Position numbers and translations under genes: made by a program. DNA of 64,000 nucleotides, from the NCBI GenBank assembly GCA_963989385.1, contig OZ022508.1:28294166-28358165 (forward strand), written 5' to 3'. Below the pieces are notes generated by a model. It was not told where the DNA came from and searched no databases. It saw only the letters and a program-made list of their open reading frames with translations. Every line of letters begins with the position of its first letter. Positions within the stretch are counted from its first letter, which is position 1. Origin of the DNA: Ctena decussata (lineage: Eukaryota > Mollusca > Bivalvia > Lucinida > Lucinidae). Of the stretch, positions 55,416-64,000 are shown piece by piece.

Positions 55416-56168
55416 ATGAGCCAACATAGAATTAGAAAATATGTTGACAGTCCATTACATTTAGACAGTAGACTTGTAAGAAAACCTATTCTAATTTCAG
55501 ACAGCAAAGGAAATTACATTAGAAATCATTCTGATCTGATTGAAGAGTTTGGTTATAGCATAGATTTTGTTTGCAGAGGCGGTGCCAGATTCCAAGATTA
55601 TTATCATTGGTTAATCAGAAATTTACATAGAAAAGTGAATGAATTTGGCAATATTGTTTTATATATTTGGCTGGGCACATGTGATTTAACTGCCAGGCAA
55701 GGCAAATATATTGATTTGCGTCACCAGGACGATGCAACTGCCATCTCTTATCTAAAATTCCAGATTGATAGATACCGTGCTTTTATTTCCAATTTTAAAT
55801 CTGTAAAGCTTGTGTTCTTGGAGATTCCTCCATATTCCATCCAGGTATGGAATAAATGTAAAGCCCATAGGGATCCAGCCAGCTTTCATTCACATGACTT
55901 AGTTCTTACAGAACGAATAGCCATTGTGAATGAATATATTAGATTTGTGAATTCGCTGTCTGATGTTGTATCACCTAAATTCAGACTCGATTTAATTAGG
56001 TGTAGAAAGTCAAATAGGGAAACTTCTTTCAAAAGAGTTAGTCTGAATTTTTCAAGTTACAATGATGGAATTCATCCAAACAGACTTTTAGCAAGGTGCT
56101 GGATGAAACGTATTGTAGCACAAATTTTCAGTAATTGTTCGTTGTGCACAAGTTCTGTTACTGAGTAA
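55416..56168 (+). CDS. SGNH/GDSL hydrolase-like ORF of the retrotransposon, upstream of gag
   Basis: 250 codons, intact. Block I is PILISDSKGNYIR, with Ser30 as candidate nucleophile. A Gly follows in VCRGGARF. Block III is YIWLGTCDLT, where the family's usual GxND Asn is a Cys (Cys89). Block V is NDGIHPNRLLARC, with Asp217 and His220 completing a Ser-Asp-His triad. SGNH hydrolases cleave esters; CR1-type LINEs carry an esterase in ORF1, but I know no gypsy element with one upstream of gag. There is no signal peptide. A two-codon uORF (ATGCTATGA) overlaps the start. The stop lies 363 nt before the gag start in the same frame. Captured host gene or accessory protein are both possible. Confidence 0.8.
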   Translation: MSQHRIRKYVDSPLHLDSRLVRKPILISDSKGNYIRNHSDLIEEFGYSIDFVCRGGARFQDYYHWLIRNLHRKVNEFGNIVLYIWLGTCDLTARQGKYIDLRHQDDATAISYLKFQIDRYRAFISNFKSVKLVFLEIPPYSIQVWNKCKAHRDPASFHSHDLVLTERIAIVNEYIRFVNSLSDVVSPKFRLDLIRCRKSNRETSFKRVSLNFSSYNDGIHPNRLLARCWMKRIVAQIFSNCSLCTSSVTE

Positions 56169-56531
56169 CGTGTTCTGGCTACATGATAGGTAGGGTCTAT
56201 TCCCGATCACTTGGATGCCAGTAATGCTGTGCTTATGTGACATTGTTTGTTAACAACTACATTCTTGTGTGCTTTACCCAGCATTTTGTTTGTCCATATA
56301 TTGTTTGGATTACTGTCAGTGTACAACATTATCTCTGTAACAGTAAATTACATTTTTTTTCCTTATCTGTTTACACTAGTTTATTTTATTTTTTTCTCTC
56401 AGTCTCTAAGATTTGTGTAATACTTGATTGCTGTATTATCAGTAATTATATTTATTACACAGCATAACAATTTAAACTAAAAAGTTTTTCAATTTAGTGT
56501 AAACATTTAAATTTTCAAATTCATAAACATC

Positions 56532-57755
56532 ATGGCAGAAAACATGGAGGAATTAGTAGAACAAGTAAAGAAAAATACAGCATACAAAGTTTTAACGACG
56601 GAGGAGTATGAGAGTTTGGTGGCAATCGCTGCTCATAAAAATACAAAAACCAGCACTCCCCAGGTGACTAAAGACAAAGCTACTCCCCAGCCTGCTCAAG
56701 ACACTGGTGCTAGACCTAAGTTTACTTTTGCTAATCCTGGTGTTTCTCCTGTGCCAAGGTTGCAACATATTTTAAGTATGTCACAACCCAATACATCCTA
56801 CATTGCCCAACCTTTTCATATTCCAAAGTTACCCTTCTTCAGTGGTTCTGAAGAACCACAGAAGGGGGAATGTAGTTATGAAGTGTGGAATTTTGAGGTC
56901 AAGTGCCTCCAAAATTCTCCAGATTTGCAGGAGCATGTGCTTCTGCAATCCATTCGTAACTCCTTAAAGGGATCAGCAAGAAGTTTGCTAGTTCCTTTGG
57001 GAGAAAATGCCAATGTTGCAGACATTCTTGATAAATTAGATGGTTTCTACGGAAACGTAAGTAGTGGTGAAACCCTGATTCAATCGTTTTATAACGATTA
57101 CCAAAAAGATGACGAGTCCATAGTTTCGTATGGTTCCCGTTTGGAACAAACAATTTCGCGAGCGATTCGCTGTGGGCATATGGAACTTTCGGCTAAGGAT
57201 GCAATGCTCCGAAGCAAATTTTGGACTGGTCTGAAATCTCAAGAGTTGCGTAACTCGACACGTCATCTTTACGATAGTGTTAAAGATTTTCAATTACTAT
57301 TAAGAGAGATTCGCAAGGTTGAGCAAGAGGAATCTAATAGAAACAGACCAGTCCCAAAACAAAAAGTTGTTCAACAACAGGTAGGCCAAACCAACACTGA
57401 TCAAAATGAGAGTAATAAGCAGTTGTTAAAGCAAATGTCAGAGTTATTGGGTAGGATGAAGTCGCTGGAGCAGAGGCTGGAAACACAGCAACAAGCTCTA
57501 GATGCTACCAGTAGCCAGCCTTCGTTCCAGCAAAGTACTTCACAGAATCAGCGTGGTCAAGGACGCGGTTATAGGGGTCACTTTCGTGGTAATTTTGGTC
57601 GTGGTTTTGATAACCGGCGTACAAATTATCAAAACAATAATTCGCGCGGTAGTTTTTGGAGAGGACGCTCCAAAGGTGGTTATCGCGGGGGCACCAACGG
57701 CCGTGGTGCCACTCGTGATGACGGATCCAATGGAGGTCAGCAGTCTTTAAACTAG
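56532..57755 (+). CDS. gag: Gag polyprotein of the retrotransposon (PNMA-like, RGG tail)
   Basis: 407 codons from a good start context (ATCATGG). Residues about 1-40 form an acidic helix (MAENMEELVEQVKKNTAYKV). Residues about 95-265 match the capsid-type region shared with PNMA/Arc-like Gag proteins (FHIPKLPFFSG, KGECSYEVWNFEVKCL, LKGSARSLLVPLG, FWTGLKSQELRNS). A Gln-rich coiled-coil stretch follows. The last ~70 residues are RGG/RGY-rich (GQGRGYRGHFRGNFGRG). I see no CCHC zinc knuckle, so RNA binding is probably by the RGG tail. The stop TAG at 57753 directly follows a frameshift heptamer leading into pol. Confidence 0.9.
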   Translation: MAENMEELVEQVKKNTAYKVLTTEEYESLVAIAAHKNTKTSTPQVTKDKATPQPAQDTGARPKFTFANPGVSPVPRLQHILSMSQPNTSYIAQPFHIPKLPFFSGSEEPQKGECSYEVWNFEVKCLQNSPDLQEHVLLQSIRNSLKGSARSLLVPLGENANVADILDKLDGFYGNVSSGETLIQSFYNDYQKDDESIVSYGSRLEQTISRAIRCGHMELSAKDAMLRSKFWTGLKSQELRNSTRHLYDSVKDFQLLLREIRKVEQEESNRNRPVPKQKVVQQQVGQTNTDQNESNKQLLKQMSELLGRMKSLEQRLETQQQALDATSSQPSFQQSTSQNQRGQGRGYRGHFRGNFGRGFDNRRTNYQNNNSRGSFWRGRSKGGYRGGTNGRGATRDDGSNGGQQSLN

Positions 57756-57788
57756 TATCTTCCTCTGTTGTGGGCGAAACAGAGGAAG
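57746..57788 (+). promoter_or_regulatory. -1 programmed ribosomal frameshift signal between gag and pol
   Basis: Gag codons TCT TTA AAC TAG contain the slippery heptamer T TTA AAC at 57746-57752 in the correct phase, immediately before the stop. After a 6-nt spacer comes a perfect 11-bp stem, CTTCCTCTGTT (57759-57769) with AACAGAGGAAG (57778-57788), around the loop GTGGGCGA. Slipping by -1 enters the pol frame, which is open from 57722. Confidence 0.9.
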
Positions 57789-60700
57789 CCAATTTATATA
57801 CCCCGAGTAGTAGCCCAATAGAAAGTGAATCCTCTAAACCTAGTTTGTTAAACAGAATGGTTGGCTCAGCCAACGAAGGTGAGATTACCATTTGTGGTAC
57901 AAATACTGTCGGTTTAATAGACTCTGGTTCTATGATTACATCAATTTCTGAATCTTTTTACGAGTCTTTAAACCCTGTACCTAAATTGCATGACATAACT
58001 GAGTTTGGTTTGTCTGTATTAGGTGCCAATGGTAGTAAACTACCATATAAAGGCTATATTGAGGCCGATATTTTTGTTCCTAGATTAGGGAAAAATAGTG
58101 TTTACCAAATACCATTGCTTGTTGTTTCAAACACAGAATACAACAGCAAAGTCCCTGCTATAATAGGAACCAATGTCATTCGTCTTTATCAAGACACTAG
58201 TTCTACTTCTGGAATTCCAGAGGAATGGCAAACTGCTTTCAATAGTCTGTGTGACAATACTATACCAGTCAAAACAACAAATAATTTTAATATTCGTGTA
58301 GGACCAGGTGAGGTCAAAACAATTAATGGTATAGCTAGAAAAGCAGGGAATATTGAATCGGCTGTTACAGAACACATAGACTCAGCATTGTCAGGTGATT
58401 TAACTGTATGTCCCCGTGTTGTCTCTCTAAAGTCCTCAGGTTCGACCGTTCGTGTACCAGTAAGAGTTTGCAATTTGTCAGCTCGTGTTATAGAGATTCC
58501 TCCCAAATCTCTTTTATGTTCTTTGACAGGAGTAAATGTTGTTGATTCCTGGACTCCCGATCTTTCACAGATGCAGGAAACAAAGTCCACAACAAAATCT
58601 TTTGAAGATTTAGGTGTAAACATCGACACCAACGATCTTACTCCAGATCAGCTTAGTACAGCTAAACAAGTTTTAAACAAATGGTCAGATATATTTTCTA
58701 AGGGCCCGACTGACCTTGGAAAAGCTGATATAGTTACTCACGAGATCAAGCTGACAGATGAAACTCCTTTTAAGGAACCGTATAGGAGAATTCCTCCTGG
58801 TCTTTATGAGGAAGTTCGAATACATCTCAAAGAAATGCTTGAGGCTGGTGCCATTCGTGAATCTCAAAGTCCATATTCCTCTAATGTTGTTTTAGTGAGG
58901 AAAAAGGATGGAAGTTTACGATTTTGCATAGATTTTCGTAAACTGAACAGTCGAACAATAAGAGATGCATACACACTGCCACGTATCGATGACACCATTG
59001 ATTCATTAATAGGTGCCAAATATTTTTCTAAACTTGATTTACGTAGTGGATACTGGCAGGTGGAAATGAAAGAAGAGGACAAGGAGAAAACTGCTTTTAG
59101 TGTTGGCAATCTAGGCTTTTACGAATGTAATCGTATGGCTTTTGGATTGACCAATGCCCCTGCAACTTTTCAGCGTCTCATGGAGCGCTGTATGGGGGAA
59201 CTGAATTTAAAAGAATGTTTAATCTTTCTAGATGATATTCTGATTTTCTCAGAAAATTTTGAAGATCATATAGAGAGATTAGAAGCAGTTTTTAGCAGGT
59301 TAAAGCAGCATGGTCTTAAATTGAAACCGTCAAAGTGCGAGTTCTTTAAGACTAGTGTTAAATATCTTGGACATGTTGTCAGTCAGTCTGGTGTTCACAC
59401 TGACCCTGACAAGTTAGCAGCTTTAGCTACCTGGCCTGAACCTGACAATGTGAGGGCATTACGTTCTTTTCTGGGTTTCACGGGTTACTACCGGCGGTAT
59501 ATAAAGGATTATGCGAAAATTGTAAAACCCTTAAATGATCTGTTGGTTGGCCATCCCACAAATAAAGGTATTTCAGGTAGGAAAAAGAAAAAGTCTGTTC
59601 CTTGGCAATGGGGAGAAACACAACAGCATGCATTCAATACACTGAAGGAAAAGCTGTCTTCTCCTCCAGTGTTAGCATACGCTGATTTTAAAAAGCCGTT
59701 TATTTTACACACCGATGCATCTGCAGAAGGGCTCGGTGCTGTTTTATATCAGCAACAAGATGGTCTTGAGCGAGTTATAGCTTATGCCAGTAGAGGGTTA
59801 AGGAATAGTGAGAAAAACTATCCTGCCCATAAATTAGAATTCCTTTGTCTAAAATGGGCAGTGACTGAAAAATTTCACGATTACCTCTATGGTAATCAGT
59901 TTTCAGTCTATACAGATAGTAACCCTCTTACTTATGTTCTGTCTTCGGCCAAGTTGGATGCAACTGGCCATAGATGGGTTGCATCTCTTGGCAATTACAA
60001 TTTTAAATTAATATACAGAAGTGGCAAAGCCAACGGGGATGCAGATGGGCTCTCCAGGCGACCCCAAGAGAACGTGGAAATTTTTCCAGATGTGGTAAAA
60101 TCTATTTGCCAAGCATATACGGTAGCAAGAGATAATTGTCCTTATGCTGAAAATTTAGTTGTTACCAGTGGTGCAACTATTGTTGATTCTGTTGATTCAC
60201 AAGATGAATCAGTGGAGTCAACAGATATTAGCACTGTTGATTGGGCACATGAACAGTTGTCTGATGCTACTTTACATAGAGTTATACAATTACTCAGGTC
60301 TGGTTATTTACCACAAAATATTGAGAATAAGAATGAGACTCCAGCAGTTTCAAAGTACTTTCGAGAATGGAACAAATTGTCTATCTGCAAAAACGTTCTA
60401 TACAGGACAACTGTATTGAACGGTGAGCAGGTTAGACAGTTGGTTTTACCAATCCGTTTTCGTGATATTGTATTACGTCATTTGCATGATGATGTTGGCC
60501 ATCAAGGCCGAGATCGGACATTATCTTTAGTTCGTTCTCGTTTTTACTGGCCTGGCCTGGAGTCAGATGTAGATTACAAAGTCAGAAATTGTGAGCGTTG
60601 TATTAAACGCAAAACCATTCCAAAGCCAAGTGCTGAGCTTGTTAATATTGTAACTACTCAGCCCATGGAATTGGTATGTATCGATTTTCTGTCGTTGGAA

Positions 60701-62035
60701 AGGTCTAAGGGCGGGCATGAACATATTCTTGTCATTACTGACCATTTTACCCGTTATGCCCAGGCCTTTCCGACCAGAAATCAGCTTGCAAAGACTACTG
60801 CCAAAGTTTTATTTGAAAACTTTATAGTGCATTACGGGTTCCCTGCTCGCCTTCACAGCGACCAGGGACGAAACTTTGAAAGTAATGTAATTAAAGAACT
60901 ATGTAGTCTTGCTGGAGTTGATAAATCACGGACCACGCCATACCACCCTATGGGGAACGGTATGGTGGAGCGGTTTAATCAGACCCTTTTGAAAATGCTT
61001 GGGACCCTGGAAGAGCACCAGAAGCACGACTGGAAATCTTATGTTGCCCCGTTGGTGCACTCCTATAATGCTACACGGCACGATAGCACTGGCTTTTCCC
61101 CATTTTACTTGATGTTTGGGAGACATCCCAGACTGGCCGTGGACGCATATCTAGGTTTGTCATCACCTGAGGAGAGTGCTATCTTACCTAAAGAACATTA
61201 TGTGACCAAATTGAAGAAACGCCTTCAATTTGCATATAAAGTTGCTTCAGATGAGGCTCATAAAAATGCCGAGCGCAATAAAACCACTTATGACCTCAAA
61301 GTACGAGAGGCAACTTTACGAGAAGGAGACCGTGTTTTAATTCGGCAAATGGCTTTCCAAGGAAAGCATAAATTAGCCGATAGGTGGGATAAAGACCCCT
61401 ATGTGGTAATTAGCATACCAAATAAAGATATTCCTGTTTTCAAAGTCAGGAAAGAATCCGATGAGTCAGTTGTCAAGACTCTTCACAGAAATATGCTTTT
61501 ACCCTTTTCTGCTATTCCTGGAGTAAGTAAGGTAAGTACTTCCCCACCTACTGTGGAAAAACCACGTCCAAGAACAAGGTCTGTTAAGACTGGAAAGCAA
61601 TCAGTTGCCCAGTCTTCAGAGTCTGAAAATTCAGATTCTGATCAAGATGACCAGTCTTTCGCAGTTCGCAAATATGTGATTCCTCCAAGGAGGACAATCA
61701 CTGATACTGCTGATAGTTTTCATTCTGTAAGTTCTTCACGGTCACCTTCTGTTCATAATCCCTCAAACAGTGTTGTATTACCTGATACAACGTCACATAA
61801 TGTGAGCAGTGATCAGGGTTTAACATTACCCACAGGCATTGAATATGGTAGTTCAAATGCATCTCCGTCTTTAAGTCTGCCACCTCCCCTTTCCCCTTCC
61901 CCACCTCCTCCTTCGGTCCCTGTTGAGCCTCGACGTTCAGTCCGGAATCGTCAGCCGCCTAACAGGTTTGGTGACTGGGTCACAAACCAGCGGACTGCTG
62001 TCAGTTCCGAATCTGAACAAATATGGTATGTGTAA
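57752..62035 (+). CDS. pol: Pol polyprotein (PR-RT-RNaseH-INT) of the retrotransposon, expressed by -1 frameshift
   Basis: About 1427 codons, uninterrupted. There is no AUG near the start, consistent with frameshift expression. Protease: LIDSGSMITS (DSG at 57920) and AIIGTNVI. Reverse transcriptase: LRFCIDFRKLN, FSKLDLRSGYWQVEM, FGLTNAPATFQRLM and FLDDILIFS (catalytic DD at 59231). RNase H: FILHTDASAEGLGAVLYQ (59714) and VYTDSNPLTY. Integrase: HHCC zinc finger (HLHDDVGH...CERCIKRK, from 60479), core Asp at 60683, Asp at 60860 and Glu at 60968, giving D,D-35-E, then a GPY/F-like module. A Ser/Pro-rich tail ends RRSVRNRQPPNRFGDW. RNaseH before INT is the Ty3/gypsy order. No chromodomain and no env ORF. 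Confidence 0.95.
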   Translation, partial: LVSSSVVGETEEANLYTPSSSPIESESSKPSLLNRMVGSANEGEITICGTNTVGLIDSGSMITSISESFYESLNPVPKLHDITEFGLSVLGANGSKLPYKGYIEADIFVPRLGKNSVYQIPLLVVSNTEYNSKVPAIIGTNVIRLYQDTSSTSGIPEEWQTAFNSLCDNTIPVKTTNNFNIRVGPGEVKTINGIARKAGNIESAVTEHIDSALSGDLTVCPRVVSLKSSGSTVRVPVRVCNLSARVIEIPPKSLLCSLTGVNVVDSWTPDLSQMQETKSTTKSFEDLGVNIDTNDLTPDQLSTAKQVLNKWSDIFSKGPTDLGKADIVTHEIKLTDETPFKEPYRRIPPGLYEEVRIHLKEMLEAGAIRESQSPYSSNVVLVRKKDGSLRFCIDFRKLNSRTIRDAYTLPRIDDTIDSLIGAKYFSKLDLRSGYWQVEMKEEDKEKTAFSVGNLGFYECNRMAFGLTNAPATFQRLMERCMGELNLKECLIFLDDILIFSENFEDHIERLEAVFSRLKQHGLKLKPSKCEFFKTSVKYLGHVVSQSGVHTDPDKLAALATWPEPDNVRALRSFLGFTGYYRRYIKDYAKIVKPLNDLLVGHPTNKGISGRKKKKSVPWQWGETQQHAFNTLKEKLSSPPVLAYADFKKPFILHTDASAEGLGAVLYQQQDGLERVIAYASRGLRNSEKNYPAHKLEFLCLKWAVTEKFHDYLYGNQFSVYTDSNPLTYVLSSAKLDATGHRWVASLGNYNFKLIYRSGKANGDADGLSRRPQENVEIFPDVVKSICQAYTVARDNCPYAENLVVTSGATIVDSVDSQDESVESTDISTVDWAHEQLSDATLHRVIQLLRSGYLPQNIENKNETPAVSKYFREWNKLSICKNVLYRTTVLNGEQVRQLVLPIRFRDIVLRHLHDDVGHQGRDRTLSLVRSRFYWPGLESDVDYKVRNCERCIKRKTIPKPSAELVNIVTTQPMELVCIDFLSLERSKGGHEHILVITDHFTRYAQAFPTRNQLAKTTAKVLFENFIVHYGFPARLHSDQGRNFESNVIKELCSLAGVDKSRTTPYHPMGNGMVERFNQTLLKMLGTLEEHQKHDWKSYVAPLVHSYNATRHDSTGFSPFYLMFGRHPRLAVDAYLGLSSPEESAILPKEHYVTKLKKRLQFAYKVASDEAHKNAERNKTTYDLKVREATLREGDRVLIRQMAFQGKHKLADRWDKDPYVVISIPNKDIPVFKVRKESDESVVKTLHRNMLLPFSAIPGVSKVSTSPPTVEKPRPRTRSVKTGKQSVAQSSESENSDSDQDDQSFAVRKYVIPPRRTITDTADSFHSVSSSRSPSVHNPSNSVVLPDTTSHNVSSDQGLTLPTGIEYGSSNASPSLSLPPPLSPSPPPPSVPVEPRRSVRNRQPPNRFGDWVTNQRTAVSSESEQIWYV

Positions 62036-62065
62036 CAGTGTTATTTTTTTTTAAGAAGATGAATT

Positions 62066-62082
62066 GCAGGGGAGAATGTCAT
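62066..62082 (+). repeat. Duplicate of the PPT/LTR boundary
   Basis: GCAGGGGAGAATGTCAT here matches GCAGGGGAGAATGTCAC at 62421-62437 for 16 of 17 bases. It is 355 bp upstream of the true polypurine tract/LTR junction and could be a second polypurine tract or a relic of an older LTR edge. Confidence 0.6.
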
Positions 62083-62420
62083 GGAAGTTGTAAATATTAT
62101 TGATTTCTGCCTCTGTGTCTGCTCAGTATGTCTTTGAAACTGTTACAATTACTGTGACAGCATTTTGAAGACCTTACTCATATTGTACTTGTGGTAACTG
62201 AGTCAGTATTTTATTTTCACATTTCTAGAAGGCGGTATAATGGGAAAAGACGCATATCTGTGATATTCAATTCTGTATAGCTTAATTTACATGTGTATAG
62301 CATTGCGTGTAATGTACACATGTATAACATACACTTGTACTATGAATTAGAATAGTATTTGTGTAACTGAAACTTGTGCTGAGTTTATATTTTGAAAATG
62401 TCGGGAGACATTTTTCCTCA

Positions 62421-62431
62421 GCAGGGGAGAA
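62421..62431 (+). promoter_or_regulatory. Polypurine tract
   Basis: GCAGGGGAGAA lies directly before the 3' LTR TGTCACAG, as needed for plus-strand priming in reverse transcription. Confidence 0.85.
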
Positions 62432-63472
62432 TGTCACAGATGTGAGTTTTGAGGTTTTAGCAGTTATCTGTGTAGCATAGACCATTGGTGACCCTTTCTT
62501 CTGTGTGGCTGAACTAATAGTCACACGGGTGTTGTACCATACTAGTCATCGTGCAAATAGTCACATTTGTTTACTTCCAAAACGAAAGTAGAATTAGCAA
62601 TTTGCATACACCAATGGAAAACGGTCTTTTAAGGTGTGTAAGTGTTACAGAGTGGTTGATTGGCCAATTTTACTAATCTTTATGCATTTTAACCTTCACA
62701 AATGCGCGCGAGCTTCCCTTTGTATGTACACAGCTGATCGACGCCATGTTGGCTGGTTTGTCACCTTCAATGTGACAAACCTATTTTGATATAGATTTCA
62801 ATTTATCTTTTCATCTGTCAAAGATGTCAAAGAATTAGATTAGTCCAGGTATGTTCTTATGTTTCAGAATCTGCTGATTTGCTGATAAATGTTTATCTAT
62901 CAGTATTTATTGAAATCATGCAATCAGCTGATCATTGTACATGTACTTTGCAAATGTAAACAATACCCTGGCCTAAAATATGTATATAAACATAGCTGTG
63001 ATATTTAACTAAATTGATTATTTAGCCAGTTGCCTGCATACCACTTATGATATAGGAATTCATGCTGAATTGGTGGTGATTCTTAAGTTGCCCAAGTTTG
63101 AATCTGGCCATGTTGTTATTGATATGCCTGGATCAGACTTCTTTGGCTTGAACATTTCCTCCTTTTCATCTATACCATCAATCCCCATCGTCCCAAGATG
63201 TGCATAACTGTATTTTAAGGGACCGTGGGACTTCCACTGGCAATGGCGTGCCAAGTGAACCATATTGTCATAAACTCTGATGTGTAGACCCACTGTCATC
63301 TTTGTATATTTATGTGTCCTAATCCTAATACTGTCATGTCAATGTGCAGTAATTATTGTATTGTACTATTTGTATATGTTCGTATTTTATATGTTGTAGG
63401 ACACCCTTCTTTTCTTAATACAGTCATAACCCTCAGAGTTCTTCTTCTTATGAGAAATTCCCCTCTGCTTCA
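62432..63472 (+). mobile_element. 3' LTR of Ty3/gypsy-type retrotransposon
   Basis: 1041 bp, with the same ends as the 5' LTR and one visible base difference (T at 62947). It is followed by AACA (63473-63476), matching the left flank. Confidence 0.95.
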
Positions 63473-63589
63473 AACACTTTCATTTTTTTATATATACTTT
63501 TCCAGCCTGCTGAAGGCGAGGAGTGGCAGGGGACGGCGGTTGGGGTCAGTTGAGGCTAAGGGAATGATAAGAACATTAATTGCCGTCGG

Positions 63590-64000
63590 CGAGTTTCATA
63601 AATTTCATGAAATGGCCACGAGTTTAAGATTTTGTTTAGTTTAAACATTTTTTGTCTCAAAAACTGTACATGATTACATGTATAAACATAAAACAAACAT
63701 TATGAGCAGAACGGAAGCATAAATTCTCTAGAAGAGAGAAGAACTACAACAGGAGGAGATTATGTTTATCATATGACCCTTTGAAATCGCCTTCAAAATG
63801 AATATTTTTATATTGATGTTGCCAATGACGTTACATGTACGCGCCAAAATGTTATTACACCTGTGGTCATACATTATTTCTATTTATTTAGTTCTATTTA
63901 TTTTTTCTTTATTTTAGACTACGTTAGCCACTGAGTAATAGCCAAGTCATATGATGAATAAACTTAAGAGTTAAACTTTCCACGTACCAATAGCCGATTT
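63590..64000. repeat. AT-rich inverted repeat related to 34361-34575, cut by the window edge
   Basis: 'cgagtttcataaatttcatg', 'catatgaccctttgaa', 'gccttcaaaatgaat', 'aatgacgttacatgtacgcg' and 'ccaaaatgttattaca' are the opposite-strand equivalents of phrases at 34361-34560. The element continues beyond the window. No gene is seen in 63473-64000. Confidence 0.5.

Noticed and set aside
57502..57891. Overlapping frames on both strands at the gag-pol junction
   Set aside because: They are shadows of gag and pol, which carry all recognisable domains.
62036..62420. Possible env gene after pol
   Set aside because: The interval is under 400 bp with no sizeable open frame, signal peptide or membrane segment.

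Overview
The window reads as nuclear DNA of an animal, most likely a bivalve or other mollusc. It is AT-rich and intron-rich, and it is crowded with small inverted-repeat elements, tandem-repeat-bearing elements, tRNA-derived SINEs, a decayed LINE and an intact LTR retrotransposon. An invertebrate-type (i-type) lysozyme fits the same lineage. Most open frames in it are noise; two host genes and one complete retroelement carry the real coding signal.

Left part (1-5257, + strand): the last two coding exons of an i-type lysozyme/destabilase gene (1827-1938 and 5052-5257). Earlier exons are not seen and probably lie left of the window.

Middle part (10719-45823, - strand): one long gene for an atypical soluble guanylate cyclase, closest to the insect Gyc88E / nematode GCY-31/33 type by my recognition. 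I assembled ten firm coding exons and one doubtful cassette exon. Phases join without a break into about 732 residues: N-terminal H-NOX (HNOB) haem domain with the proximal His, HNOBA domain, coiled-coil linker and class III cyclase domain, then a variable tail ending in a CAAX-type box (CCIL). The gene is tail-to-tail with the lysozyme gene. Its introns hold nearly all the repeats, including a broken LINE (38.1-41.0 kb), at least ten copies of one ~235 bp hairpin MITE, nested TTAA-flanked elements, and a degenerate duplicate of part of exon 8 (23337-23420).

Right part (52898-63472, + strand): a complete Ty3/gypsy-type LTR retrotransposon with two 1041-bp LTRs (one visible difference between them), a 4-bp target duplication AACA, a PNMA-like gag with an RGG tail, and a pol with PR-RT-RNaseH-INT. 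Gag and pol are linked by a textbook -1 frameshift signal: TTTAAAC, the gag stop codon, and a perfect 11-bp stem. Between the 5' LTR and gag lies an extra intact ORF of 250 residues with the blocks of an SGNH/GDSL hydrolase. That upstream esterase-like ORF in an otherwise ordinary, apparently young gypsy element is the most unusual item here.

All calls are from reading the sequence; no alignment, database search or folding program was run.
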